Of a DNA stretch of 64,000 nucleotides, positions 17,351 through 25,978 are shown in pieces. The notes under the pieces were generated by a model, which saw only the letters and a program-made list of their open reading frames with translations, did no database searches and was not told the DNA's origin. This DNA comes from Trichococcus collinsii. Its GTDB lineage: Bacteria; Bacillota; Bacilli; Lactobacillales; Aerococcaceae. The stretch is taken from the NCBI RefSeq assembly GCF_900107505.1, contig NZ_FNQH01000005.1, forward strand, positions 1 to 64,000. The letters run 5' to 3'. How positions within the stretch are numbered: position 1 is the stretch's first letter; each line of letters opens with the position of its first letter. The translations under genes were made by a program, and so were the position numbers.

Positions 17351-17417
17351 GTTTCGCGGTGAGGAATTTGGCAAACGAGAGTCCCACTCTCTTTCCCAAA
17401 CTAGCCTGACCCGAAAC
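17351..17417 (+). promoter_or_regulatory. Folded 5' leader of the helicase mRNA
   Basis: A nested long hairpin. The outer stem is 17351-17364 (GTTTCGCGGTGAGG) with 17405-17417 (CCTGACCCGAAAC), broken by one bulge and one G-G mismatch. Inside it are TTTGG (17367-17371) with CCAAA (17396-17400), and GAGAG (17377-17381) with CTCTC (17387-17391). It matches no riboswitch class I know. Cold-shock helicase messages often carry long structured leaders, so an RNA thermometer or autoregulation by the helicase is a reasonable guess. Confidence 0.6.
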
Positions 17418-17465
17418 ATACCCACTAAAATCAAATGCATGTAGAACATGCTGAAGGAGAACCAT

Positions 17466-18749
17466 TTGTTATTTAAAGAACTAGAATTAAACCAGCACCT
17501 GTTGCGCGCACTGAAAGAAGCTGGCTACACGAAAGCTACGCCCATCCAAGAAGATGCTATTCCGCATCTGATGAACAACAAGGATTTATTGGGTTGTGCT
17601 CAAACCGGTACCGGTAAGACCGCTGCTTTTGCCCTGCCGATTCTGCAGAACCTAACGGACCAAGAAACCGCTGGAAAAGGCGCCATCAAAGCGTTGATCC
17701 TTGCGCCTACCCGCGAACTTGCCCTGCAAATCGGGGAAAGCTTCCAAATTTACGCTAAATACCTTCCATTGAAGATTCAAGTCATTTTCGGTGGTGTTTC
17801 CCAGAATCCTCAGACAGCCGCGCTGAAACGCGGAACAGATATCCTGGTCGCGACACCAGGCCGACTGTTGGACCTGATCGGACAAGGATACATCAAACTG
17901 AACCAAGTAGATTTCTTTGTCTTGGATGAAGCGGATATGATGTTGGATATGGGGATGCTGCATGATGTACGCCGAATCATCCGTGAATTGCCTAAGAAAC
18001 GCCAAAGCATGTTCTTCTCGGCCACTATGCCGAATGAGATTGAAAAACTTGCGGGCACTATTTTGTCAAATCCGGTGAAAGTCGAAGTCACTCCGGTTTC
18101 CTCGACTGTGGAAATCATCCACCAGAGCGTTTACCCTGTAGCCAAGACCGACAAAACCGACCTGCTTATCCACCTGTTGAAGGAAGATTCAATGGAGCGA
18201 TCCCTTGTCTTCTCAAGAACGAAGCATGGCGCCAACAAGATCGTCAAAAAGCTTTTGCAAGCAGGCCTTTCAGCCGAAGCGATCCACGGAAACAAATCCC
18301 AGACCGCGCGTCAACGAGCTTTGGAAAACTTCAAGACAAAAAAAACCAGCGTTCTTGTAGCGACAGATATCGCAGCCCGTGGTATCGATGTGCCTGAGCT
18401 TTCGCATGTCATCCTGTATGATTTGCCTGAAGTCCCTGAAACCTATGTTCACCGTATCGGCCGTACAGGACGCGCAGGGCGTGGCGGAAAAGCCATCTCA
18501 TTCTGTGATGAAACAGAAGCATCTTTGTTGCGAGACATCGAAAAACTTATCCAGAGAAAAGTTCCAGTCGTAAAGGATCAGCCTTTTATGTTGAAAGAAG
18601 GCACGAAGGCACCTGCACCGCAGCCGAAAAAACCGGTTGCCGCGCGCAGTAACGGAACACGCGTCAAAAATCAACAAGGTCCAAGAGGCGGCCAAAAAGC
18701 CGCACAAAGACCGCGTGTACAAACCAAAAAAAATACTCAAAGTAACTAA
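17466..18749 (+). CDS. DEAD-box ATP-dependent RNA helicase (CshA/CshB type)
   Basis: 427 residues. The Q motif is near residues 3-28, motif I AQTGTGKT at 45-52, then PTRELALQI, the DEAD box in VLDEADMMLDMG, SAT, and motif VI HRIGRTGRAGRGG. The C-terminus is a short basic tail rich in Lys, Arg, Pro and Gln that probably binds RNA. It unwinds RNA in ribosome assembly or mRNA decay. I choose the TTG at 17466 because GAAGGAGA ends 5 bases upstream; an ATG at 17448 lacks a ribosome site. The gene stands alone between a structured leader and a strong terminator. Confidence 0.93.
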   Translation: MLFKELELNQHLLRALKEAGYTKATPIQEDAIPHLMNNKDLLGCAQTGTGKTAAFALPILQNLTDQETAGKGAIKALILAPTRELALQIGESFQIYAKYLPLKIQVIFGGVSQNPQTAALKRGTDILVATPGRLLDLIGQGYIKLNQVDFFVLDEADMMLDMGMLHDVRRIIRELPKKRQSMFFSATMPNEIEKLAGTILSNPVKVEVTPVSSTVEIIHQSVYPVAKTDKTDLLIHLLKEDSMERSLVFSRTKHGANKIVKKLLQAGLSAEAIHGNKSQTARQRALENFKTKKTSVLVATDIAARGIDVPELSHVILYDLPEVPETYVHRIGRTGRAGRGGKAISFCDETEASLLRDIEKLIQRKVPVVKDQPFMLKEGTKAPAPQPKKPVAARSNGTRVKNQQGPRGGQKAAQRPRVQTKKNTQSN

Positions 18750-18754
18750 TCGAC

Positions 18755-18791
18755 AAAAGAGCTCCCGCCGGAAATGGCGGGAGCTCTTTTG
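18755..18791 (+). terminator. Terminator of the helicase gene
   Basis: Perfect 15-bp stem AAAAGAGCTCCCGCC against GGCGGGAGCTCTTTT with a 6-base loop, directly after the stop codon. Confidence 0.92.
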
Positions 18792-18832
18792 CTTTTTGAA
18801 AAATCTGATGCATGCGGCGGGATGAGATGCCT

Positions 18833-19003
18833 CCTCCGGTGAACGGAGGCTTCGCCGGAGGTCGGCCCCCATGTAATATCTGTCCTCCGACGAGCACGGC
18901 TTCGTCGAAGGTGAGCCCGCGAGTCCTCATCGTCCTCCGGGGAGCGATCCCTCGCCGGAGCAGGCCGCCGCGCAGGCCGCTCAGCTCCGGTCAGCGACTC
19001 CCA
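18833..19003. repeat. GC-rich tandem repeat of about 50 bp, three and a half copies
   Basis: Units begin with CTCCG(G/A) at 18833, 18884 and 18934, and a partial one at about 18985, a period of 50-51 bases. The first and third units can fold as CCTCCGG / CCGGAGG-type hairpins. Base composition is far richer in G+C than the surroundings. Both strands are open in several frames, but none has a ribosome site or codon use like the neighbours, so I treat it as non-coding. It lies between the helicase terminator and the end of metF. Confidence 0.65.
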
Positions 19004-19015
19004 AAAGAGTTCTCA

Positions 19016-19876
19016 TCAGATCAGATTCTTGATCCCGTCGCAGATCCTTTTTGCGACGATCGGATTGTTCATCGTATAGATGTGGATGCCGTCCACGTCA
19101 TGCGCCAGTAGATCGACAATTTGATTTATCGCATAGGCCATCCCGGCATCGAAAAGCGCATCTTTGTTGTCTTCGTATTTGTGCATAACCCGGGAAAATT
19201 TTTCTGGCAAGGACGCGCCGCAGAGCGTCACCATCCTTTCGATCTGCGCTTTGTTGATGACCGGCATGATGCCCGCCTCAACCGGCACATGCATACCCGC
19301 GATCTGAATATGTTCTTGAAAGGAATAGAAGGCATTGTTGTCGAAAAAAAGCTGGGAAATCAGATGCTGTACCCCGCTGTCAACCTTCTCCTTCAGATGG
19401 GCGATGTCCTCGACTTTGTTCTTAGATTCCGTGTGGCATTCCGGATAACAGGCACCGCTGATGGAAAAATCACCGTACTGCCTGATGAATTTGACCAAGT
19501 CGCTGGCATACCGGAAGTCCTTCTTTGCTTCCACTGCCGGGTTTGCATCCCCGCGCAAGGCAAGGATGCTATCGATTTCGGCGTCCTTCAGTTCCTCCAA
19601 CAATTCGCAAATCTCGAATTTCGAATGATTCAGGCAAGTAAGATGCACAAGCGGATCGATTCCGTATTGATGCTTGATCCGTTTGGCCAATTCCACGGTT
19701 TGGTTATTCGTGTGGCTTCCGCCGGCGCCAAAAGTGACGCTGATGAAATCAGGGTTCAGTTCGCTCAGGATTGCCAGCGTCTCATCGATGTTCTGGATTG
19801 CTTTATCGCGCTTCGGTGGAAAGATTTCGAAGGAAAGCACCGGTTTTTTCTTTTGGAATTTGGATTCTATTTTCAT
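19016..19876 (-). CDS. metF: 5,10-methylenetetrahydrofolate reductase
   Basis: 286-residue flavoprotein that makes 5-methyltetrahydrofolate, the methyl donor for MetE. Family signatures are the N-terminal LSFEIFPPKRD, FISVTFGAGGS, LVHLTCLNHS, LALRGDANP and QLFFDNNAFYSF. The length is normal for the bacterial family. It follows metE by 18 bases on the same strand, so the two form a methionine-synthesis operon. Confidence 0.95.
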   Translation of the reverse strand: MKIESKFQKKKPVLSFEIFPPKRDKAIQNIDETLAILSELNPDFISVTFGAGGSHTNNQTVELAKRIKHQYGIDPLVHLTCLNHSKFEICELLEELKDAEIDSILALRGDANPAVEAKKDFRYASDLVKFIRQYGDFSISGACYPECHTESKNKVEDIAHLKEKVDSGVQHLISQLFFDNNAFYSFQEHIQIAGMHVPVEAGIMPVINKAQIERMVTLCGASLPEKFSRVMHKYEDNKDALFDAGMAYAINQIVDLLAHDVDGIHIYTMNNPIVAKRICDGIKNLI

Positions 19877-19894
19877 CAGCTCTCACCTCTTTTT

Positions 19895-22174
19895 TTAGAC
19901 CGAGACTGCGTCTTTGATGATTTGCGCCGCCGCGACAAGATTTGCCAGGCTTTCTCTCGTTTCTTTGATGCCTCTGGTTTTCAGTCCGCAGTCCGGATTG
20001 ATCCATAGGTTTTCCTCGTCTATCTTCGTCAGCGCATTCTTCAATACCGCCACCATCTCTTCGACACTCGGCACGCGCGGCGAGTGGATGTCGTAAACAC
20101 CCGGTCCGACTTCCGTTTCGAATTGGTTCGCCTTCAAGGCATCTATGATGGTCAGTTTGGAACGGGAGGCTTCGAATGAAATGACGTCCGCATCCATGTT
20201 GTCGATATCCTTAACGATCTCTTCGAATTCACTGTAGCACATATGCGTATGCACCTGCGTCTCGGGCCGAACGCCGCTGTGGCAAAGACGGAATGCCGGA
20301 ATGGCCCAATCAAGGTACTCGCTGGCCCATTCTTCCCTGCGGATCGGCAACTTCTCTTTCAATGCCGCTTCATCAATCTGGATGATCTTGATGCCCGCCG
20401 CTTCCAAGTCCTGAACCTCTTCGCGGATCGCCAGACCGATCTGGAAAGCCATCTCCTTCAGCGAAATGTCTTCACGCGGGAACGACCAATTCAGGATTGT
20501 CACTGGACCAGTGAGCATCCCTTTGACCGGTTTGTCGGAAAGACTCTGCGCGTATTCCGAATAGAACACAGTGATTGGGTTTTCGCGTCTGATATCGCCG
20601 AAGATGATTGGCGGCTTGACGCATCTTGTTCCGTAGGACTGAACCCAGGCTTTTTCGGTAAATACGTAGCCCGCCAGATTTTCGCCGAAGAATTCAACCA
20701 TGTCGTTGCGCTCGGATTCGCCGTGGACCAGCACATCCAGCCCCAGTTCCTCCTGCAGATCGATGCACTCTTTGATGAAGCCTTTGATGTTTTCATCGTA
20801 TTCGGCTCTGTCGATATCGCCTTTGCGGTATTTGCTGCGGTTCTGCTTGACTTCCCTCGTCTGCGGGAAGGAACCGATCGTCGTTGTCGGCAACAGACCC
20901 AGTTGCAGTTTCTCCTTTTGGATCGCTCTCCGTTTTTTTCTCGGAACATTTCTGACAAAATCTCTTTCCGTCAAGCTTGCCACGGATGCTTGCACATGCT
21001 TGTCTTCGTAGACCCGGTCCGCTGAAAAGACTTGTTGATTCGCAAGATAGTTTTCGTCTTCTTCATAATGTCCGGAAGTGCCGATTAATTCCGTCAGCTC
21101 CTTGATTTCCTGCAGCCTTTCCTTCGCAAATGCGAAATACTGGGAAACTTCCTCCGGCAAGCTCGTTTCATTTTCCAGCGTGTAGGGAACATGCAGCAGC
21201 GAACAGGAAGTGCTGATGACGATGTCGTTGCTGTACTTTTCCAGCCCATTGACCAGCTCGATGACCTTTTTATAGTCGCTCTTCCAGATGTTTTTACCGT
21301 TCAGGACACCTGCAAACAGCGTTTTATCAGCCGGAAATCCATGTCTTTCCAAAAGTTCCACTGTTTGCTTGCCTTCAAGGAAGTCAAGGCCGATGCCATC
21401 GAAGTCGAGCCCGATCACTTCTTCGTAGCTGTCCCGGATATCCCCGAAGTATGTCTGCAGCAATACTTTTACGTTACCTTTATGCGCCAATACCTTTTCG
21501 TAAAGGGAAGCAAACAACGCGACATCTTCATCGGACAGATCGGTGACCAAGCTCGGTTCATCGAACTGCACCCAGGCCACGCCTTGCTCATTGAACCTAT
21601 CGAGGATTGCGATATAGGCATCTGCCACTTGGTCGGCAAAATCATGAATTGTTTTGGAACCTTTATATTTGGCCAGTTTCAGGAAAGTGAATCCGCCGAT
21701 TAGGACCGGTTTCGTCAGCACTCCGATTTCTTTAGCTTCTTCATACTCGACGAAAGGCTTATCCCCCGCCAATTTGATTTCGGTATCGTCGGACAGCTCC
21801 GGAACCAAATAATGATAATTGGTGTTGAACCACTTTTTCATCGCCAACGCTTTGACGTCGCCGGCCTCGCCCTGATAGCCGCGCGCAGCCGCGAAATAGG
21901 TGTCCCGCTCGTTCAGCCCTAGCTGTTTGTAGCCGTTTGGCAGAGCATTCAACAAAACAGTCACATCCAACAAGTTATCGTAATATGAAAAATCATTCGA
22001 AGGGATATGACTGATTCCGGCTGCTTGCTGTAGATTCCAGTGCATTATCTTAAGACCCTTTGCGACTTTCTCCAACTCTTCTACTGAAATTTCTTTTCTG
22101 AAATATTTTTCGGATGCGAATTTCAACTCGCGCCCTTTGCCTACTCTTGGAAAACCGATTAGTGAACTGTTCAT
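19895..22174 (-). CDS. metE: Cobalamin-independent methionine synthase
   Basis: 759 residues, the full family length. It transfers a methyl group from methyl-tetrahydrofolate polyglutamate to homocysteine. The N-terminal domain shows SSLIGFPRVGKGRELKFASE. The catalytic C-terminal domain holds TTTIGSFPQT, the zinc-site HTHMCYSEF, the IDEAALKEKLP segment and the second zinc cysteine in NPDCGLKTRG. The ATG at 22174 has GGAGG 8 bases upstream; an ATG 5 codons earlier does not. A MET-box-like palindrome lies about 185 bases upstream, and three hairpins fill the leader. Confidence 0.96.
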   Translation of the reverse strand: MNSSLIGFPRVGKGRELKFASEKYFRKEISVEELEKVAKGLKIMHWNLQQAAGISHIPSNDFSYYDNLLDVTVLLNALPNGYKQLGLNERDTYFAAARGYQGEAGDVKALAMKKWFNTNYHYLVPELSDDTEIKLAGDKPFVEYEEAKEIGVLTKPVLIGGFTFLKLAKYKGSKTIHDFADQVADAYIAILDRFNEQGVAWVQFDEPSLVTDLSDEDVALFASLYEKVLAHKGNVKVLLQTYFGDIRDSYEEVIGLDFDGIGLDFLEGKQTVELLERHGFPADKTLFAGVLNGKNIWKSDYKKVIELVNGLEKYSNDIVISTSCSLLHVPYTLENETSLPEEVSQYFAFAKERLQEIKELTELIGTSGHYEEDENYLANQQVFSADRVYEDKHVQASVASLTERDFVRNVPRKKRRAIQKEKLQLGLLPTTTIGSFPQTREVKQNRSKYRKGDIDRAEYDENIKGFIKECIDLQEELGLDVLVHGESERNDMVEFFGENLAGYVFTEKAWVQSYGTRCVKPPIIFGDIRRENPITVFYSEYAQSLSDKPVKGMLTGPVTILNWSFPREDISLKEMAFQIGLAIREEVQDLEAAGIKIIQIDEAALKEKLPIRREEWASEYLDWAIPAFRLCHSGVRPETQVHTHMCYSEFEEIVKDIDNMDADVISFEASRSKLTIIDALKANQFETEVGPGVYDIHSPRVPSVEEMVAVLKNALTKIDEENLWINPDCGLKTRGIKETRESLANLVAAAQIIKDAVSV

Positions 22175-22222
22175 TTTGAATTCCTCCATTTCATTTTTTT
22201 GGTTCCTGCTATTTCAAGTCCC

Positions 22223-22310
22223 TTCCCAGTCATCAGGGAAAACTGCGCACATGATATCTTACCACTGTCCCGATAGTTGCTGATCGGCTTCTATCAGAAG
22301 GTTGCTCCAG
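22223..22310 (-). promoter_or_regulatory. metE leader with three hairpins, class not recognised
   Basis: On the minus strand the leader can form CTTCT/AGAAG, CCGAT/ATCGG and TTCCC/GGGAA hairpins in series. It has no T-box GGGTGGNACC sequence and does not match SAM-I, SAM-III or THF riboswitch cores that I know. It may be ordinary leader structure. Confidence 0.35.
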
Positions 22311-22359
22311 TATGCCACGAAAAACAGATATAGGATAACACTTAATAAATATACGCAGT

Positions 22360-22376
22360 TATAGATTTATGCTATA
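22360..22376. promoter_or_regulatory. MET-box-like palindrome upstream of metE
   Basis: TATAGATTTATGCTATA is a 17-base dyad with 5-bp outer arms. It matches 13 of 16 defined positions of the TATAGTTTNAAACTATA MET-box. In streptococci that box is bound by the LysR-type methionine regulator MtaR/MetR. It lies upstream of a weak promoter region, as expected for an activator site. The regulator gene itself is not in the window. Confidence 0.6.
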
Positions 22377-22506
22377 GGAGCAAGTGGGCCAATCCAGGTT
22401 GGCCGGAGTTGATCCAGGTTTTTTCGGCTGTTTCGAGCGTTTCACTTCGCGAAATGTCGAGAGACCCGAGCGCTTCGTGGTACGAATAGCCGAGAGTTCG
22501 ATTTTC

Positions 22507-22547
22507 TGTCGGCTGTTGAGTATTCATAGCCTCCTCAACAGCCGACA
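22507..22547. repeat. 14-bp perfect inverted repeat
   Basis: TGTCGGCTGTTGAG at 22507-22520 and its exact complement at 22534-22547, 13 bases apart. It has no T-run, so it is not a typical terminator. It sits between the metE promoter region and the fucO terminator. The rest of 22380-22506 shows no gene. Confidence 0.6.
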
Positions 22548-22571
22548 TCCAGTTCTATAACCGTATTTTGG

Positions 22572-22620
22572 TACAACAAAGAAGAGCCATCTCAATATGA
22601 GGTGGCTCTTCTTTGTTGTA
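22572..22620. terminator. Terminator of the rhamnose operon
   Basis: Perfect 18-bp stem TACAACAAAGAAGAGCCA against TGGCTCTTCTTTGTTGTA with a 13-base loop. It is 80 bases past the fucO stop codon and can work in both directions. Confidence 0.85.
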
Positions 22621-22699
22621 AATAACCTTATTCATGGACAAATTCGGATTATCTGATTTTTTTGAAAAAGTCGTTTTATTTTTTTGGATCAGGTTTGGA

Positions 22700-23857
22700 T
22701 TATTGGAACAATTTTTTGTACATCGCAATCGTTTCTTCCAATGTCGGAGTGAATGGGTTTCCTGGTGCGCAGGCATCGATCATGGCATTTTTGGACAAGT
22801 ATTCATAGTCGAATTCCTCTTCCTTGATTCCCAGCTCATTCAATGATGTTGGAATACCTACGACTTTGGACAAGCGTTTGATCTCTTCGACCGTGTAATC
22901 CGCGCAGGCTTGATCGGATACATCAGCCGTCACTGCCAAGCCTAAAGCTTTTGCTACTTTGCGGAAACGTTCAGGAGCGAATTTAGCATTTTCAGCTTCC
23001 ACGATCGGCAACAGCATCGCACAGCAAACGCCGTGCGGCAAGTGGTAGACGGCACCCAATTGGTGAGCCATCGAATGCACATAACCCAGACCGGCATTGT
23101 TGAAGGCCATTCCTCCCAAGAAGATGGCATTGACCATTTTGTCGCGCGCATCCACGTCAGTACCGTTTTCTACAGCTTTCGGCAAGTATTCGCGGATTAA
23201 TTCGATTGCTCCGGAAGCCAAGACTTCGGTCACAGGGTAAGCGCCAGGCGTTACCATCGATTCGATCGCATGTGTCAAAGCATCCATCCCGGTCGCTGCA
23301 GTCAATGATTTCGGCATCGTCAGCATCAATTCAGGATCGTTCACGGAAATCTTCGCCAAGCTGTTTTTGTCGACCATAACCATCTTCACTTTGCGATCTT
23401 CGTCGGTGATGACGTAGTTGATCGTGATTTCAGCGGATGTTCCGGCAGTCGTGTTGATCGCCACAACCGGCAAGCCGGCTTTAGCGGATTTGTGCACACC
23501 TTCGTAATCCTGCGGTTTGCCGCCGTTCGTCAGGATGATGCTGATGGCGCTCGCTGCATCCTGCGGAGAGCCGCCGCCGAAGGAAATGATGAAGTCGCAG
23601 TTTTCAGCCTGAGCCATAGCCACGCCTTCGTTTACGTTTTTGCAGGTCGGGTTCGGATCGACATCCGCATAGACCACATAGTCGATAGCCGCACTGTCCA
23701 ATTCCGCCAAGACAACGTCGATCATTTCGCTTTTGGCCAAGAAGTTATCCGTAACGAACAAAGCTTTCTTGTAGCCAAGATCCTTCACATTGCTGCCCAA
23801 TTCCTTGATGCAGCCTATTCCGATAAGGTTTGTTGCTGGTACATAAAAAGTTGCCAT
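22700..23857 (-). CDS. fucO: Iron-dependent lactaldehyde reductase / alcohol dehydrogenase
   Basis: 385-residue group III iron-containing alcohol dehydrogenase. It reduces L-lactaldehyde, the product of rhamnulose-1-phosphate cleavage, to L-1,2-propanediol. The NAD-binding FGGGSPQDAASA is near residue 95. Metal-site motifs are GMDALTHAIESM, HSMAHQLGAVYHLPHGVC and the following histidines. It is the last gene of the rha operon, 25 bases after rhaD, and this context picks the substrate among similar enzymes. Confidence 0.93.
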   Translation of the reverse strand: MATFYVPATNLIGIGCIKELGSNVKDLGYKKALFVTDNFLAKSEMIDVVLAELDSAAIDYVVYADVDPNPTCKNVNEGVAMAQAENCDFIISFGGGSPQDAASAISIILTNGGKPQDYEGVHKSAKAGLPVVAINTTAGTSAEITINYVITDEDRKVKMVMVDKNSLAKISVNDPELMLTMPKSLTAATGMDALTHAIESMVTPGAYPVTEVLASGAIELIREYLPKAVENGTDVDARDKMVNAIFLGGMAFNNAGLGYVHSMAHQLGAVYHLPHGVCCAMLLPIVEAENAKFAPERFRKVAKALGLAVTADVSDQACADYTVEEIKRLSKVVGIPTSLNELGIKEEEFDYEYLSKNAMIDACAPGNPFTPTLEETIAMYKKLFQ

Positions 23858-23882
23858 TTTCCATTATCCCCTTTTGATAAGA

Positions 23883-24701
23883 TTAGATGTTCAAGTAGCC
23901 CGCTCTTGGGGTTACAGAGAAACGTTTGCCCAGATTGCTTAATTGCTCATCAGTGATTTCCTGTCTGATGCCGCCTTGTGATTGAACTAGTGTGTAGACA
24001 GTCGCTGATTTTTCAGCCGTTTCGACCAAACCGAAGCACTCTTCCAAGTCTTTTCCGGCTGCGTACAAACCGTGGTGCGGCCATATGATCAGACGGTATT
24101 CCTTCATCTTCTCAGCAGTCGCTTCGCCGATTTCGTTCGTTCCAGGCATCAACCAAGGCAGGATGCCCACGCCTTCAGGGAACACGACCAATGACTCAGT
24201 ACACATTTTCCAAAGGATGCGCGTGAAGCTTCTTTCATCCAACTCGCAAGAGAAGGACATCGCTAACAAGTTGGTTGCGTGGCAGTGGTAAACGACACGG
24301 TTTTCAGGATCGACCGACAAGCGCGAAATGTGTGACATCAAATGAGCAGGCAATTCGCTTGTAGGAGCCGCTCCATTTTCGTATCCCCATAACAGGTCTA
24401 CACTGTTGCCTTCCGCAGTTACTTTCAGGATTCCCAAGACATCAGCCGGATCATGGATGACGTTTTTGAAGAATTTCCCTGTTCCGGTGACCAGGAAGTA
24501 TTTCCCTGCCAAAGCTTTTCCGTCGAAAGCGATCGGAATGTTGCGTTTCACTTCGTTCAGATCCAGATATTCCGTGATTTCCTCTTCTTTCAGCAAGTAG
24601 GACAAGTTGCCGCTGTTTCTTTCGTGCCAGCCGAATTTGTACATGACGTCCGTCAACAGCATGACTTCTTTGATGAATGGTGCTTCTAAAATGTTTTTCA
24701 T
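23883..24701 (-). CDS. rhaD: Rhamnulose-1-phosphate aldolase
   Basis: 272-residue class II aldolase splitting L-rhamnulose 1-phosphate into dihydroxyacetone phosphate and L-lactaldehyde. Zinc motif candidates are VYHCHATN (His pair) and IIWPHHGLYAAGK. The N-terminal KFGWHERNSGNLSYLL region is characteristic of RhaD. It lies 16 bases after rhaA and just before fucO. Length is normal for the family. Confidence 0.95.
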   Translation of the reverse strand: MKNILEAPFIKEVMLLTDVMYKFGWHERNSGNLSYLLKEEEITEYLDLNEVKRNIPIAFDGKALAGKYFLVTGTGKFFKNVIHDPADVLGILKVTAEGNSVDLLWGYENGAAPTSELPAHLMSHISRLSVDPENRVVYHCHATNLLAMSFSCELDERSFTRILWKMCTESLVVFPEGVGILPWLMPGTNEIGEATAEKMKEYRLIIWPHHGLYAAGKDLEECFGLVETAEKSATVYTLVQSQGGIRQEITDEQLSNLGKRFSVTPRAGYLNI

Positions 24702-24717
24702 TTTGATGGTTTCCCCC

Positions 24718-25974
24718 TTATTTGCGTTCCGTCAGAATTCTTTGTTCGTAGTTTTTTACTTCAGTCAGCCATTCCGTACCAGCCGGAACATTTTGTTGTT
24801 GGCAATAGAATTCCCAGACAGCGCCGAATGGATAAGATTTCATTTCTTCCGTGACAGCCAACCGGGTTGTGAAGTCGCCAGTGCTTTCGGCATCCTTCAA
24901 TGTTTCGATTGGGCTCAACATACCCAACAACAATGATTTCAAGGTGCTGCGCGCGCCGATGACCATGGCTGCGACACGGTTGATTGTTGCATCGAAGAAG
25001 TCCATGCCGATGAATGTTTTGTCCAACAAATCGTTGCGAACCAATGTTTCGCCGATGCGGGTAGTCGCTTCATCCAAGATGACAACGTGATCGGAATCCC
25101 AACGGATCGGACGGCTCACGTGCAGCATCAAGCCTTTACCGAACGGCAGGAAGGCCGTGAATTTGTCGGATACATCCTCGGTTGGATGGAAATGTCCCGC
25201 ATCGATTGTCCACAAGATGTCCCTTGTCAAAGCGTAGGACAGGTAGAAATCGTTGGAACCGGTCGTGAAGCTTTCTGCACCGATGCCGAAGAGTTTGCCT
25301 TCGACTGCGTCCAACATGTGCGCATCATCGAATTTTTCTTCCAAACATTGATCCAACGCATCCCGCAGGCGTACACGCGGCGACATTTTGTCGATTGGGT
25401 TGTCTTTGTAGCCATCTGGAATCCAGATGTTGTTCACGCAAGTTTGGTTCAGTTCTTCACCGAAGTAAGCGGCCACTTTACGGCTGCGTTTCACGTGCTC
25501 AATCCAGAATGCTTGTGTTTCAGGGTCGCTGCTGGACAATGTTCCGTCAGTCGATTTTGGATGTGAGAAGCAGGTAGGGTTGAAATCCAGTCCAAGACCT
25601 TTTTCTTTTGCCCATTGCACCCATTTTTCGTAGTGCTTCGGTTCGATCTGATCCAAGTCGATTTTTTCGTCCGTATCCACATAGATGGCATGCAAATTGA
25701 CTTTATGATTGCCGGGGATCAGGCTCAAAGCTTTATCCAAATCAGCACGCAATTGCGCTGGCGTCGTTGCTTTGCCAGGGTAGTTGCCGCTGACGGAAAT
25801 TCCGCCGGTCAAGGCTTGATCAGGGAACATGAATCCCAATACGTCGTCCCCTTGCCAGCATTGTAAGGAAACCTTGATTTGGCTTAATTTTTCAAGTACT
25901 GCATCTGTATCCACACCGATGGCGGCGTATTTCTGTTTTGCTAAAGTGTATGCTTCTTCAATAGGTTTTGTCAT
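24718..25974 (-). CDS. rhaA: L-rhamnose isomerase
   Basis: 418-residue metal-dependent isomerase converting L-rhamnose to L-rhamnulose. Family text includes CWQGDDVLGF near the start, GLGLDFNPTCFSHPKS, WIPDGYKDNP, TIDAGHFHPTE and FFDATINRVAA, which carry the metal-binding Glu/Asp/His residues. The ATG at 25974 follows GGAGT by 9 bases; a TTG at 25989 is the first in-frame codon but overlaps that ribosome site. It begins 4 bases after the rhaB stop. Confidence 0.96.
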   Translation of the reverse strand: MTKPIEEAYTLAKQKYAAIGVDTDAVLEKLSQIKVSLQCWQGDDVLGFMFPDQALTGGISVSGNYPGKATTPAQLRADLDKALSLIPGNHKVNLHAIYVDTDEKIDLDQIEPKHYEKWVQWAKEKGLGLDFNPTCFSHPKSTDGTLSSSDPETQAFWIEHVKRSRKVAAYFGEELNQTCVNNIWIPDGYKDNPIDKMSPRVRLRDALDQCLEEKFDDAHMLDAVEGKLFGIGAESFTTGSNDFYLSYALTRDILWTIDAGHFHPTEDVSDKFTAFLPFGKGLMLHVSRPIRWDSDHVVILDEATTRIGETLVRNDLLDKTFIGMDFFDATINRVAAMVIGARSTLKSLLLGMLSPIETLKDAESTGDFTTRLAVTEEMKSYPFGAVWEFYCQQQNVPAGTEWLTEVKNYEQRILTERK

Positions 25975-25978
25975 TTGT

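Noticed and set aside
18812-19111. GC-rich frames over the tandem repeat as genes
   Set aside because: Several frames on both strands are open because of composition; none has a ribosome site, and the periodic repeat explains the openness.
19121-21025. Long plus-strand frames opposite metF and metE
   Set aside because: Both lie antisense to genes with clear family motifs and lack start signals; shadow frames.
22223-22340. Riboswitch or T-box in the metE leader
   Set aside because: No GGGTGGNACC T-box sequence, no S-box core and no THF-type core could be found; left as an unclassified leader.
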